This document shows, piece after piece, positions 7,775-16,283 of a stretch of DNA of 22,715 nt. Below the pieces are notes generated by a model that was given only the letters and a program-made list of their open reading frames with translations, made no database searches and had not been told where the DNA came from. Source of the stretch: Tissierellaceae bacterium (GTDB taxonomy: Bacteria > Bacillota > Clostridia > Tissierellales > Tissierellaceae); contig JARICQ010000083.1 of the NCBI GenBank assembly GCA_029264075.1, positions 1-22,715 on the forward strand, written 5' to 3'. The translations under genes and the position numbers were made by a program. The stretch's first letter is position 1; each line of letters begins with the position of its first letter.

Positions 7775-8538
7775 ATTAGTTCACCTTTTAATTTTTCATT
7801 TAAAATTTTTATGTGTGTACCCTTCATCCCGAGTGATCTTGATTCTATTACACCTGCTGATTCTAGTTTTCTAAGTGCATTTACTATTACAGATCTTGTT
7901 ATTCCTACTCTATCTGCTATTTTACTAGCAACTAGCAGTCCTTCGCTTCCTTCAAGTTCATTGAATATATGCTCCATGGCCTCTAGTTCGGAATAAGATA
8001 AGGTTCCAATAGCCATCTGTACTACAGATTTTTTTCTAGCATCTTCTTCAATTTCTTCACCTTTGGACCTTAATATTTCCATTCCAACAATAGTGGCACT
8101 ATATTCTCCCAAGATTAGATCTTCTGTAGTAAACTGTTTCCCAAATCTTGCTAGCAATAAAGTCCCTATTCTATCTCCTGCATTATTTATAGGAATTATT
8201 GTAGCAACTTTATCTGGATACTCGCATTCTTCATCATCATCAAATACGCAATCAGTTATTTCTTTAAGATTTTCTCTGGTGTCATCAACACTTAACAACT
8301 CGTCATTATATTCTTTAGGAAACATCCTGTTTTTTACAATAGTAGAATCAATGACATCACATTCAAATCCTTCAACCAGTTCATAGCCAAGTACCTTACC
8401 TTTCTTGTTAGCAATATAGACATTTGCATCTAAAATGCTACTAAGCTTTTCACTTAATTCAGAAAATGAAACTCGTTTGGAACCGTAGCTTTGCAATGAT
8501 TTATTTAGTTTCCTAGTTTTCTTTAATAAACTTTCCAT
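7759..8538 (-). CDS. codY: CodY, GTP- and branched-chain amino acid-sensing global repressor
   Basis: This 259-residue protein is the Firmicute nutrient regulator that represses stationary-phase, transport, biosynthesis and, in some species, motility and toxin genes when GTP and isoleucine/leucine/valine are plentiful. The N-terminal GAF-type ligand domain covers about residues 1-155. The linker VGMEILRSKGEEIEEDARKKSVVQMAI follows. The winged helix-turn-helix contains ASKIADRVGITRSVIVNALRKLESAGVIESRSLGMKGTHIK at residues 204-244, nearly identical to the family consensus. The ATG at 8538 has GGAGGAG upstream; a longer reading to 8568 lacks support. It lies between topA and the flagellar operon. 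In B. subtilis codY also precedes flgB, but after clpQ-clpY, which are absent here. Confidence 0.98.
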   Translation of the reverse strand: MESLLKKTRKLNKSLQSYGSKRVSFSELSEKLSSILDANVYIANKKGKVLGYELVEGFECDVIDSTIVKNRMFPKEYNDELLSVDDTRENLKEITDCVFDDDEECEYPDKVATIIPINNAGDRIGTLLLARFGKQFTTEDLILGEYSATIVGMEILRSKGEEIEEDARKKSVVQMAIGTLSYSELEAMEHIFNELEGSEGLLVASKIADRVGITRSVIVNALRKLESAGVIESRSLGMKGTHIKILNEKLKGELIKTKE

Positions 8539-8615
8539 AAAACTCCTCCTTTTATTAAGCTCACACAAATCCTGAAAAATAGTATGAGTTTTGTTATTTA
8601 ATCCAATCTAAGAGT

Positions 8616-8644
8616 ATTTTACTACAAAAAATCTAAATTGTACA
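8616..8644 (-). promoter_or_regulatory. Candidate sigma-A-type promoter of codY
   Basis: On the minus strand TGTACA (8644-8639) and TAAAAT (8621-8616) are 17 bases apart, matching the consensus at four and five of six positions. Transcription would start near 8609 and leave a leader of about 70 bases. The 131-base topA-codY gap is the only place for a separate codY promoter. A competing pair, TTGTTA (8658) with TAGATT (8635), also has a 17-base spacer but a poorer -10. Confidence 0.5.
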
Positions 8645-8669
8645 GAAGATTTTAACAACTCTCTCTATT

Positions 8670-10754
8670 CTATGATTTTACTGATTCAGAATATTTGCAA
8701 TCCTTATTTGTACACTCTATTTTATTTCCTTTCTTGCTTTTCTTGATTACCATTAAGCTTGAACACTCAGGACACTTTTTTTCTACTGGTTGATTCCAAG
8801 ATACGAAATCGCATTCTGGATATTTATTGCAACCATAAAAAACTCTGCCTTTTTTTGATTTCCTCTTAATAACTTCTCCACCACATTTAGGGCACTTAAC
8901 ATCTATCTTTTCCACTATAGCCTTTGTATTTTTGCAGTCTGGATAAGCAGGACAAGCCAAAAACTTCCCATATCTTCCATGCTTTATGACCATCATTTCT
9001 CCACACTTTTCACATGGAATATCTGTAACTTCATCCTTAATTTCAATTTCTTCAATCTCTTTGTCTGCTTTTTTCATAAGGACATCAAAGTCTACATAAA
9101 AGTCAGCCACTACTTGCCTCCATGTAAGATTTCCATCTGCAATTTCATCAAGCTTTTCTTCTAGATCTGCTGTAAATTCCTCATTTATAACTTCTTTAAA
9201 ATATTCTACCAAAAGATCATTTACTAAAACTCCTAACTCAGTTGGCATAAATGTTCGCTTTTCAAACTCTACATAATTTCTAGCGATTATAGTGCCTATA
9301 GTTGGCGAAAAAGTACTTGGCCTTCCAATACCTAGCTCTTCCAAGACTTTGATAAGAGATGCTTCTGAATATCTTCCTGGTGGTTTGGTGAAATGCTGAT
9401 TTGGAGTTATATCTTTTACAGATAACTTGTCTCCTTTTTCTAATCTAGGTAGCCTTGAATCTTTTTCTTCTTGATCATTAGCTTCATAAACCTTTAGGAA
9501 TCCTTCAAAACTAAGAATGGATCCATTAGCTTTGAATATTATATCATTACTATTTATGACTACAGAATATGTGTCATATACTGCTGGCTTCATTTGAGAG
9601 GCCATAAGCCTTTCCCATATCATCTTATAAAGATTGTATTGGTCTTTTGTAAGAGAAGATTTAATTTTATCAGGCTCTTTTAATATGTCCGTAGGTCTTA
9701 TAGCCTCATGCGCATCTTGCTGGTCCTTCTTTTTCTTTTTTGAATAAGTTTTGCCTCCATTGGAATATTCATCTCCATACTTTTCTTTAATAAGTGAAGT
9801 AGCTACATCTACAGCAGTATCTGATATTCTAGTAGAGTCAGTTCTCATATAAGTAATCAAGCCCCCACTAGCTTCACCTTTAATATCTATTCCTTCATAT
9901 AGTTGCTGGGCTAGCATCATAGTTTTCTTGGTAGTAAATCTAAGTCTTCTCGAAGCATCTTGCTGCATAGTACTAGTTGTATATGGAAGATAAGGGTTCC
10001 TTCTTTTCTTTCCTTTTTTCACATCACTGACAACAAAATTATTCTTGTCAATTCTATCTAAAATTTCATCTACTTCAGACTTGGATTTAAGTTCTATTTT
10101 ATGTTCTTTCTTGTCTTTAAATTCACCATAAAATTTAGCTTCAAATGTTTCTTTGTTCTTTTTTAGATTTGAAACTATACTCCAATATTCTTCTGGCTTG
10201 AAATTATTTATTTCAACTTCTCTATCACAAATTAACTTTAAGGCTACACTTTGAACTCTTCCTGCACTAAGTCCTTTTCTTATCTTCCTCCAAAGCAGGG
10301 GACTTATTTTATACCCTACTAATCTATCAAGCATTCTTCTAGCTTGTTGTGCATCTACTAGATTCAAATCTATTTGCCTTGGATTTTTCATAGCTCTTTT
10401 AATTGCTTCTTTTGTTATCTCATTAAACTCTACTCGGACACTATCATTTTCATCTAGCTTTAAAACATGTGCCAGATGCCAAGAAATAGCTTCTCCTTCT
10501 CTATCAGGGTCAGTTGCTAAAAATATTTTATCTGCTTTTTTAGCATGTCTTTTTAAATCCTGTACTATAGGACCCTTACCTCTTATTGTAATATACTTGG
10601 GTTCAAAATTGTTTTCTACATCGATACCCAAGGTAGACTTAGGTAGATCCCGCACATGTCCTACTGAAGCTACAACCTTATAGTTTCTTCCCAATATTTT
10701 TCCAATTGTTTTTGCTTTCGCTGGTGATTCAACAACAACTAATTTTTTTTGCAA
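8670..10754 (-). CDS. topA: DNA topoisomerase I (type IA)
   Basis: This enzyme of about 694 residues relaxes negative supercoils by single-strand passage, using a covalent 5'-phosphotyrosine intermediate. The Toprim domain has the catalytic Glu in VVESPAKAKT (residues 7-16) and DPDREGEA at 82-89. The active-site Tyr is Y302 in GLITYMRTDSTRI. Three Cys4 zinc-binding repeats fill the C-terminus (CxxC...CPAYPDC, CPKC...CNKYPEC, CPEC...CTNKDC). I chose a TTG at 10754, eight bases after GGAGG, which gives MQKKLVVVES. The longer frame to 10805 would read through the ribosome binding site and into dprA. It follows dprA by 25 bases, the conserved dprA-topA pairing. Confidence 0.97.
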   Translation of the reverse strand: MQKKLVVVESPAKAKTIGKILGRNYKVVASVGHVRDLPKSTLGIDVENNFEPKYITIRGKGPIVQDLKRHAKKADKIFLATDPDREGEAISWHLAHVLKLDENDSVRVEFNEITKEAIKRAMKNPRQIDLNLVDAQQARRMLDRLVGYKISPLLWRKIRKGLSAGRVQSVALKLICDREVEINNFKPEEYWSIVSNLKKNKETFEAKFYGEFKDKKEHKIELKSKSEVDEILDRIDKNNFVVSDVKKGKKRRNPYLPYTTSTMQQDASRRLRFTTKKTMMLAQQLYEGIDIKGEASGGLITYMRTDSTRISDTAVDVATSLIKEKYGDEYSNGGKTYSKKKKKDQQDAHEAIRPTDILKEPDKIKSSLTKDQYNLYKMIWERLMASQMKPAVYDTYSVVINSNDIIFKANGSILSFEGFLKVYEANDQEEKDSRLPRLEKGDKLSVKDITPNQHFTKPPGRYSEASLIKVLEELGIGRPSTFSPTIGTIIARNYVEFEKRTFMPTELGVLVNDLLVEYFKEVINEEFTADLEEKLDEIADGNLTWRQVVADFYVDFDVLMKKADKEIEEIEIKDEVTDIPCEKCGEMMVIKHGRYGKFLACPAYPDCKNTKAIVEKIDVKCPKCGGEVIKRKSKKGRVFYGCNKYPECDFVSWNQPVEKKCPECSSLMVIKKSKKGNKIECTNKDCKYSESVKS

Positions 10755-10779
10755 AACATACACCTCCAAATAAATCCAT

Positions 10780-11880
10780 CTAAGAAATCGAAAATATCCT
10801 TCCACTTAGTTCCTTGATTATTCCTTTTAATTCTAAAATGGTTAACATGCTGTTAAGTTCAGATATATCAATTCCCGTTTTATATGAAATCTCATCACAG
10901 TGAGTAGGTTGCATTTTTAAGCATTCTATTATTTTAATTTCTATATCACTAAAATTATTATTATCAACCTTGTTTTTAATTATACTTTTATTCCTTAGCT
11001 CTTTAAATTCATTTATTTCTTCTATTATATCTTCTAATTCAAGTAAAGGTCTGGCTCCATCTCTAATTAATTTATTTGTTCCCTTACTAAATACACTATT
11101 AATGTTACCAGGAAGAGCAAATACATCCTTCCCTTGATTTGAAGCGTGGGTAGCTGTAATCAAAGAACCAGATTTTTCTTGTGCTTCTATTACTATTATT
11201 CCCATTGATAATCCACTAATTATTCTATTTCTTTGCGGGAAATTATATGCAAAAGGTTTAGTACCTATAGGAAATTCAGTAATAAGGGCTCCAGATTTCT
11301 CTATATCTTTATAAAGCTCTTTGTTTCTTGCTGGATATATTTTATCTATTCCAGTTCCTAGTACTGCTATAGTTCTTCCATTGTTTTCCAATGCTGTTCT
11401 ATGAGCGATAGTGTCTATTCCATTTGCCAAACCACTTATGATTGTAACACCCATTTCAACCAATTCTCTAGAGAACTTTTCAGCTGCCCATTTCCCATAG
11501 CTAGTAGACTTTCTAGACCCTACAATACTAATTGCTAGATTATCTTCCTCTAATATGCCGCCCTTCATATAAATCACATTCGGTCTATCATCTATATAGG
11601 ATAGATGCTCTGGATAGTCTTTGTCTAATATAGTTATCATTTTTATATTTTGTGACTCTATGTTTTCCAATAAACTATTTAGATAGTCCTTATTTCTATT
11701 TTTTAAAATTTTATTTATTATAGGATGCTTGAATCTACCAATATTTTCTAGCTTTTCTTTTTTACTATACCATAAGTCCTCTAGATTTGGAAATTCATCT
11801 ATAAGCTTTCTTATATTGTGATTTCCTATATTTAAGCTACTTAACCATATTAATATATCTCTCTCACGAATATCCAACAC
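10780..11880 (-). CDS. dprA: DprA/Smf, DNA-uptake processing protein and RecA loader
   Basis: This 366-residue protein binds single-stranded DNA taken up in natural transformation and loads RecA onto it. A SAM-like N-terminal helical domain is followed by the Rossmann-like DprA core. The core has SIVGSRKSTSYG at about 118-129, SGLANGIDTIAH at about 149-160, NFPQRNRIISGLS and IVIEAQEKSGSLITA. A small winged-helix domain ends the protein. The start is either GTG at 11880 or TTG at 11877. A GGGGGTA site in the end of comM spaces better with the TTG. It follows comM by one base, so the two are probably co-translated. Many non-competent Clostridia carry both genes, so their presence does not prove competence. 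Confidence 0.95.
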   Translation of the reverse strand: MLDIRERDILIWLSSLNIGNHNIRKLIDEFPNLEDLWYSKKEKLENIGRFKHPIINKILKNRNKDYLNSLLENIESQNIKMITILDKDYPEHLSYIDDRPNVIYMKGGILEEDNLAISIVGSRKSTSYGKWAAEKFSRELVEMGVTIISGLANGIDTIAHRTALENNGRTIAVLGTGIDKIYPARNKELYKDIEKSGALITEFPIGTKPFAYNFPQRNRIISGLSMGIIVIEAQEKSGSLITATHASNQGKDVFALPGNINSVFSKGTNKLIRDGARPLLELEDIIEEINEFKELRNKSIIKNKVDNNNFSDIEIKIIECLKMQPTHCDEISYKTGIDISELNSMLTILELKGIIKELSGRIFSIS

Positions 11881-11881
11881 A

Positions 11882-13408
11882 CTACCCCCAATACTTATTA
11901 TCTAAAGTTCTATATCTTATAGCCTCTAATATATGATTTTCTCTAATGTTTCTTTCACTATCTAGGTCAGCTATAGTACGGGCAACTTTGAGAAGCTTGT
12001 TATAAGTCCTAGCTGTAAAATTATATTTTTTAAATGCTTGATTCATTATAGATTCAGAACTCTTAGAAAGAGTGCAATATTTCTTTAAGTCATTAGGTGA
12101 TATCTGAGAATTACTGTGTATACCGATCTCTTTAAATCTATCCAATTGAATTTCTCTAGCCTTATTGACTCTTTTTCTTATTTCAAGTGAACTTTCTTCC
12201 TTTCCATCTAATTTTAAGTCTTCATACTTTACTGGTGAAACCTCTATATGGATATCAATCCTATCCAGCATAGGATTACTTATCCTCCCCAAATACCTAT
12301 CTATACTTGACTGAGTGCAGGTACATTCATGAAAAGGATCCCCCAAATATCCGCAAGGACAGGGGTTCATACTAGCTACAAGCATGAATTTAGATGGAAA
12401 GCTAAGGCTTGCCTTAGATCTCGATATAGTTACAAAACCATCTTCTAGGGGCTGCCTCAAGACCTCTAAAACATTTTTTTTAAACTCTGCTAACTCATCA
12501 AGAAACAAAACTCCATTATGGGACAGCGATACCTCTCCTGGTTTGGGCATCCTACCGCCACCAATCAGGGCAACCCCTGATGTAGTATGGTGTGGAGCTC
12601 TAAATTGTCTTGTTTTAATTAGATCTTTAGATGATAGAAGTCCAGATATACTGTAAATTTTTGTAACTTCTATGGCTTCTTCAAAAGTAAGATCTGGCAT
12701 TATTGTAGGAATTCTCCTAGCCGCCATAGTTTTGCCAGCACCAGGTGGCCCGATTATAAGACAATTGTGAAATCCTGTGGCAGCAATTTCTAAAGCTCTT
12801 TTTAATCCACTTTGACCTTTTATATCTGAAAAATCTATATTATAATCTAACTCTTCATCTGAACTAAGTATTTCTTTTTTATATGGTTCAATATGTAATT
12901 CCTTATTTAAATAATCTACTACTTCCTTTAAGTTCCTTACTGGGATTATATCTATATCTTCTATTACCCCACACTCATCCCTATTTTCATAGGGTATTAT
13001 ACATTTAGATTTATTCATCTGTCGCATAGATATAACCATTGGAAGAGCGCCCTCTATAGGGTTTATCTTTCCATCCAAGGAAAGCTCTCCTATCAAAATT
13101 AAATCATCTGTATGGGATCCATAAACTACCCCTGAAGATTTTAGTATTCCTATTGCAATAGATAAATCCATTTGTGATCCTTCTTTTTTTAAGTTTGCAG
13201 GAGCTAGGTTGATAGTTATTCGGCTTAAGGGAAAATCATAGCCAGTATTTTTAATAGCAGAACGAACTCTTTCCTTGGATTCTCTTATTGATATATCAGG
13301 AAGGCCTACTATATTAAAAGCTGGGATTCCTCTTGATAAATCAGTTTCCACATCAATATTCCATCCATCTAGTCCTTGGAGTACACAAGTATTTACTTTG
13401 GAATACAT
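11882..13408 (-). CDS. comM: ComM/YifB-family AAA+ helicase (Mg-chelatase-like)
   Basis: This 508-residue protein belongs to the ComM/YifB family. ComM of competent bacteria is a hexameric helicase that promotes branch migration during integration of transforming DNA. The N-terminal ChlI-like domain (residues 1-170) contains SRGIPAFNIVGLPDISIRESKERVRSAI. Walker A is GPPGAGKT at 220-227, with Walker B in GVLFLDELAEF. A Cys cluster in NPCPCGYLGDPFHECTC follows, and a C-terminal Mg_chelatase_C helical domain ends the protein. Length is normal. The ATG at 13408 has AAAGGAG upstream. It lies with dprA downstream and yraN upstream, a DNA-processing neighbourhood. The 62-base gap to yraN shows no clear promoter or terminator. 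Confidence 0.95.
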   Translation of the reverse strand: MYSKVNTCVLQGLDGWNIDVETDLSRGIPAFNIVGLPDISIRESKERVRSAIKNTGYDFPLSRITINLAPANLKKEGSQMDLSIAIGILKSSGVVYGSHTDDLILIGELSLDGKINPIEGALPMVISMRQMNKSKCIIPYENRDECGVIEDIDIIPVRNLKEVVDYLNKELHIEPYKKEILSSDEELDYNIDFSDIKGQSGLKRALEIAATGFHNCLIIGPPGAGKTMAARRIPTIMPDLTFEEAIEVTKIYSISGLLSSKDLIKTRQFRAPHHTTSGVALIGGGRMPKPGEVSLSHNGVLFLDELAEFKKNVLEVLRQPLEDGFVTISRSKASLSFPSKFMLVASMNPCPCGYLGDPFHECTCTQSSIDRYLGRISNPMLDRIDIHIEVSPVKYEDLKLDGKEESSLEIRKRVNKAREIQLDRFKEIGIHSNSQISPNDLKKYCTLSKSSESIMNQAFKKYNFTARTYNKLLKVARTIADLDSERNIRENHILEAIRYRTLDNKYWG

Positions 13409-13470
13409 AAAAACACTCCTTTATATGATTGCATTTTAAATAATATGTATAAAGTCTTGAGTTGAAAATT

Positions 13471-13827
13471 TTAATAAAATGCATTTTCTATATGATTTAT
13501 TCTTCTGTTTTCTAAAAGGTATACTTCCATGATGTCATACCTAGGTTGATAGTTTGAATATTGTCTTTGACTCATATAAATGCTAGAGCAGTTAATTATC
13601 TTTTTTTGTTTACTTTTATTGACTGATTCGCAAGGAAGACCATATTCTAAATTTGTCCTCGTTTTGACTTCTACAAAAGCTAGAATTTGCTTTTTTTTGT
13701 CAAATGCTATGATGTCAATTTCACCTATTTTATTTCTATAATTTAAATCTAAAATAACATATCCCTTATTTACAAGATATGACTTGCACAGTAATTCTCC
13801 TTTTCTGCCCTTTGAAATATTATTCAT
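13471..13827 (-). CDS. yraN: YraN/UPF0102-family putative endonuclease
   Basis: This 118-residue protein is a member of the UPF0102 family, which has an endonuclease-like fold related to Holliday-junction resolvases. The signature N-terminus GRKGELLCKSYLVNKGYVILDLNYRNKIGEIDIIA carries the putative catalytic Asp (D38). FVEVKTR follows with E53 and K55, together the D...ExK nuclease motif. Biochemical function is not firmly established in the family; the nuclease role is inferred from these residues. Its ATG overlaps the ylqH stop by 8 bases (ATGAATAA), with AAAGGA upstream. It sits between rnhB/ylqGH and comM, common in Clostridia. Confidence 0.93.
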   Translation of the reverse strand: MNNISKGRKGELLCKSYLVNKGYVILDLNYRNKIGEIDIIAFDKKKQILAFVEVKTRTNLEYGLPCESVNKSKQKKIINCSSIYMSQRQYSNYQPRYDIMEVYLLENRRINHIENAFY

Positions 13828-14098
13828 ATTTATCTTTCCTTTTAGAGTCTAAACTATATACATAAAATATTATTTCAGCTACAGCCTCATATAGTTCCTC
13901 AGGTATTTCCTCATCAATATCTAGTTGGATTAGCTTTTCCACTAACTTCTTATCTTCATATATAGTAATATCTTCATCTATAGCCTTATCTAAAATGCTT
14001 TTAGCAACCACACCTTGACCTTTTGCTATTACTTTTGGTGAAACATCTTCTTTTGAATACTTTAATGCTACTGCCTTGTTTTTATCTGTTTTTTTCAT
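13820..14098 (-). CDS. YlqH, orphan FlhB C-terminal-subdomain protein
   Basis: This 92-residue soluble protein matches the C-terminal cytoplasmic subdomain of FlhB, the flagellar export-gate protein: AVALKYSKEDVSPKVIAKGQGVVAKSILDKAIDEDITIYEDKKLVEKL. The autocleavage motif NPTH, which in FlhB immediately precedes YAVALKY, is missing. The protein starts about where the self-cleaved FlhB fragment would begin, with MKKTDKNK replacing the cleavage site. There is no membrane segment. It starts 2 bases after the ylqG stop and overlaps yraN at its end. B. subtilis ylqH holds the same place. Helicobacter FlhX is a comparable stand-alone FlhB C-domain. Family assignment is good; the function is unknown. 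Confidence 0.88.
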   Translation of the reverse strand: MKKTDKNKAVALKYSKEDVSPKVIAKGQGVVAKSILDKAIDEDITIYEDKKLVEKLIQLDIDEEIPEELYEAVAEIIFYVYSLDSKRKDKYE

Positions 14099-14100
14099 AA

Positions 14101-15654
14101 TTAAACCTTCACATCCAAGTAATATGTTGAGCTAGCTTTTGAGCTATCATTGATTGTATCTATTATGTCAATCTTTTCTTCAAAATCATAATGAACATTT
14201 TCAACTTTGTAGCCCAAGGCATTAATTTTATCTATAAGAATCTCTTCATTTTCTTTGAATAGAGACAAATATTCTTTTTTAATTCCTATTTTTATGCTTA
14301 TATTTTTATTTGCAAAGTGACATGATACCCTTATATTATCTAGGTTTTTTGTATTTAAATTAATAAATACATTTGTCTTTTCTTTGTTGAGTTTCTTCTT
14401 ATTTTTTTTGATAAAGTTTATAAGTCCCTTTATATTTTGCTTTCCATGGTTAATTGGAATCAGTGTGAATAATAGATTTTTATTAATATCATTTAAGAAG
14501 TCATTTTTATTCTTTAATTCAACTATTTCTTTTTCTATATTAAGTTTTGTATTTGATTGGGATTTTTCTAAGATTTTTTCAAACTGAGCAATTTCACTTT
14601 TAATATCCTTGGAACTGTCACCATCTATATTATCTGCAGACATAAATAATTCTTTAAATAAGCTTTCTCCTATCTCCTCTTTTATAAAACTAGTCAAGCT
14701 AACTAACCTTTCAATAAAAAGATCGGGATTTTGATTTAATTCCTGCATATTGATGATGTTATTTAAATTTGCTTTAATATCATACTTTGTAAAGAGCGAA
14801 ACTAGTCTAGGTAGATTTTCCCTTAGATTTATACTTTGATTCTGTCCTAGGATAGTTTTTATATTTGAACTTATATCTTTTTCTTTGAAATTGTTATTTT
14901 CTTTGACAATGATCATATTTTTTAAATCGTATTTCAAGCTTATAATTTCATCTTTTATACTTGCATTCAATTCACCTTTGTTTTCCATCTCATTTATCTT
15001 ATTGTCTAAAAATGTTTTGTTCTCAGTGAGTTTAATATTGCTTTTATCTGCCTTTGAATTTAAGTCCTTATTTTCTAAAATCAAGTTTAAATCTTTCTTA
15101 ATTCCTGATCCCTCTTCTGAGCTATTAGATTGTAAAGACTTAATAGCCTTATCTAGATCCTCTAGTTTATGATGATTTAAAAGAATCACCTTGTCTTCAT
15201 CGGATAGAGTAGTTAATTCTACTACTTTTTCTAAAGTTTTTATGCTATTTCCTATACTATCTTTATTTAGAGGGATATTGGATTTGATTAGATTTTTAAC
15301 TATCTCTAAGGATGTTTTGTTTTCTTCTATATTCATATTTTTAAGCAAATTAGATATAGATGAGTCCGATTTAACTGTAGTTAGATTTTTCAATTCTTGC
15401 AATTCTTCTTTTCCAATAGACTTTATAAGTATTTCACTTGCATTTGATGATTTAACTAAAAATGTCATCTCATCTCCTATACTTACCCTTGCATCTGAGT
15501 CTAATATTGCAGGTATTATACTTTTCCCTTCTACTTCTAAGAGTACTTTTGAATCAAAAATATCTATTACCTTTCCTTTAAATATGGAGTCCTTGCTTAG
15601 TATATTATTATCATGTGTCTTGATAGAGTTTAATAAGTATTGATTTATCTTCAA
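14101..15654 (-). CDS. YlqG-like protein with a FliK C-terminal-type domain
   Basis: This 517-residue protein is Lys/Asn/Glu-rich and polar, with no signal peptide or membrane segment. The N-terminal 50 residues form a small beta-rich module (FKGKVIDIFDSKVLLEVEGKSIIPAILDS). A long low-complexity helical middle follows. At about 392-488 there is a domain resembling the FliK C-terminal domain: LLFTLIPINHG, then TNVFINLNTKNLDNIRVSCHFANKNISIKIGI and INALGYKVENVHYDF. FliK uses that domain to touch FlhB and switch export from hook to filament. The start is a TTG at 15654 with GGGTGA upstream; an ATG just before is out of frame. It is followed 2 bases later by the FlhB-like ylqH, so the pair may interact. 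No function has been established to my knowledge. Confidence 0.72.
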   Translation of the reverse strand: MKINQYLLNSIKTHDNNILSKDSIFKGKVIDIFDSKVLLEVEGKSIIPAILDSDARVSIGDEMTFLVKSSNASEILIKSIGKEELQELKNLTTVKSDSSISNLLKNMNIEENKTSLEIVKNLIKSNIPLNKDSIGNSIKTLEKVVELTTLSDEDKVILLNHHKLEDLDKAIKSLQSNSSEEGSGIKKDLNLILENKDLNSKADKSNIKLTENKTFLDNKINEMENKGELNASIKDEIISLKYDLKNMIIVKENNNFKEKDISSNIKTILGQNQSINLRENLPRLVSLFTKYDIKANLNNIINMQELNQNPDLFIERLVSLTSFIKEEIGESLFKELFMSADNIDGDSSKDIKSEIAQFEKILEKSQSNTKLNIEKEIVELKNKNDFLNDINKNLLFTLIPINHGKQNIKGLINFIKKNKKKLNKEKTNVFINLNTKNLDNIRVSCHFANKNISIKIGIKKEYLSLFKENEEILIDKINALGYKVENVHYDFEEKIDIIDTINDSSKASSTYYLDVKV

Positions 15655-15669
15655 TTATATCACCCATGC

Positions 15670-16281
15670 TTATTTTTTTAGAATTTTATTTAGAAAACTC
15701 ATCCTATGAATCGGCGAAGGTCCTAAATCTAGTATGTTTTTAATATGTTCCTTTGTTCCATAGCCTTTATGTTTTTTCAAATTATATCCTTGATAGATTT
15801 CATCCCAGTCACTGCACAGATTATCCCTATATACTTTAGCTACTATAGAAGCACATGCAATCCCATGACTTTTTTGATCACCTTTGATTATAGATTTGCT
15901 AGCCAGATTTGAATTTATATTCTCAGCATCTATTAATAGAAAATCAGCACTTATATGTTCACCGTTTTTATCCTTTAAATTTTCTACAGCTCTTTTCATA
16001 GCTAATCTTGTGCTTTCTTTAATATTGATCTTATCTATAAGGGTAGAATCTATCCTGCCTATTCCAATAGCAATAGATTCTTCTATGATTATATCGTATA
16101 ATAGTTTTCTCTTCTTTTCACTTATTTTTTTAGAGTCATCGACACCTTCAATTTTTAAGCCCCTAGGCATAATAACTGCACAAGCAAGAACATCTCCAGC
16201 CAAGCATCCCCTACCCACTTCATCTATGCAAGCTATATTTCTGTATCCTAGTTTATATATTTCTTCTTCTATTTCCAACAA
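15670..16281 (-). CDS. rnhB: Ribonuclease HII
   Basis: This 203-residue enzyme cleaves RNA in RNA/DNA hybrids and removes single ribonucleotides misincorporated into DNA. The catalytic motif IDEVGRG is at residues 19-25 (D20, E21). The third acidic position lies in the DFLLIDAE strand. GDQKSHGIACASIVAKVYRD carries the conserved Lys/Ser-rich segment and the fourth acidic residue. DDSKKIS at 48-54 is also typical. The start is one of two consecutive TTG codons (16281 or 16278); the ribosome binding site, GAGGCGG inside the end of rbgA, is modest. The gene follows rbgA by 2 bases, so translational coupling is likely. Confidence 0.96.
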   Translation of the reverse strand: MLEIEEEIYKLGYRNIACIDEVGRGCLAGDVLACAVIMPRGLKIEGVDDSKKISEKKRKLLYDIIIEESIAIGIGRIDSTLIDKINIKESTRLAMKRAVENLKDKNGEHISADFLLIDAENINSNLASKSIIKGDQKSHGIACASIVAKVYRDNLCSDWDEIYQGYNLKKHKGYGTKEHIKNILDLGPSPIHRMSFLNKILKK

Positions 16282-16283
16282 AA

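Noticed and set aside
8566..8580. CodY-box-like sequence (ATTTTTCAGGATTTG) in the codY leader
   Set aside because: Only about 10 of 15 positions match AATTTTCWGAAAATT, with the right half poor. In AT-rich DNA this is close to chance, so autoregulation is not supported from sequence alone.
8628..8653. AT-rich inverted repeat (AAAATCT/AGATTTT) after topA as a terminator
   Set aside because: The stem is only 7 bp, nearly all A-T, with a 12-base loop. It would be weakly stable, so I did not list it.
10755..10805. Longer TopA start adding 17 residues
   Set aside because: It would overlap dprA and translate the GGAGGTG site; topoisomerase I normally begins just before the KLVVVESPAKAKT motif.
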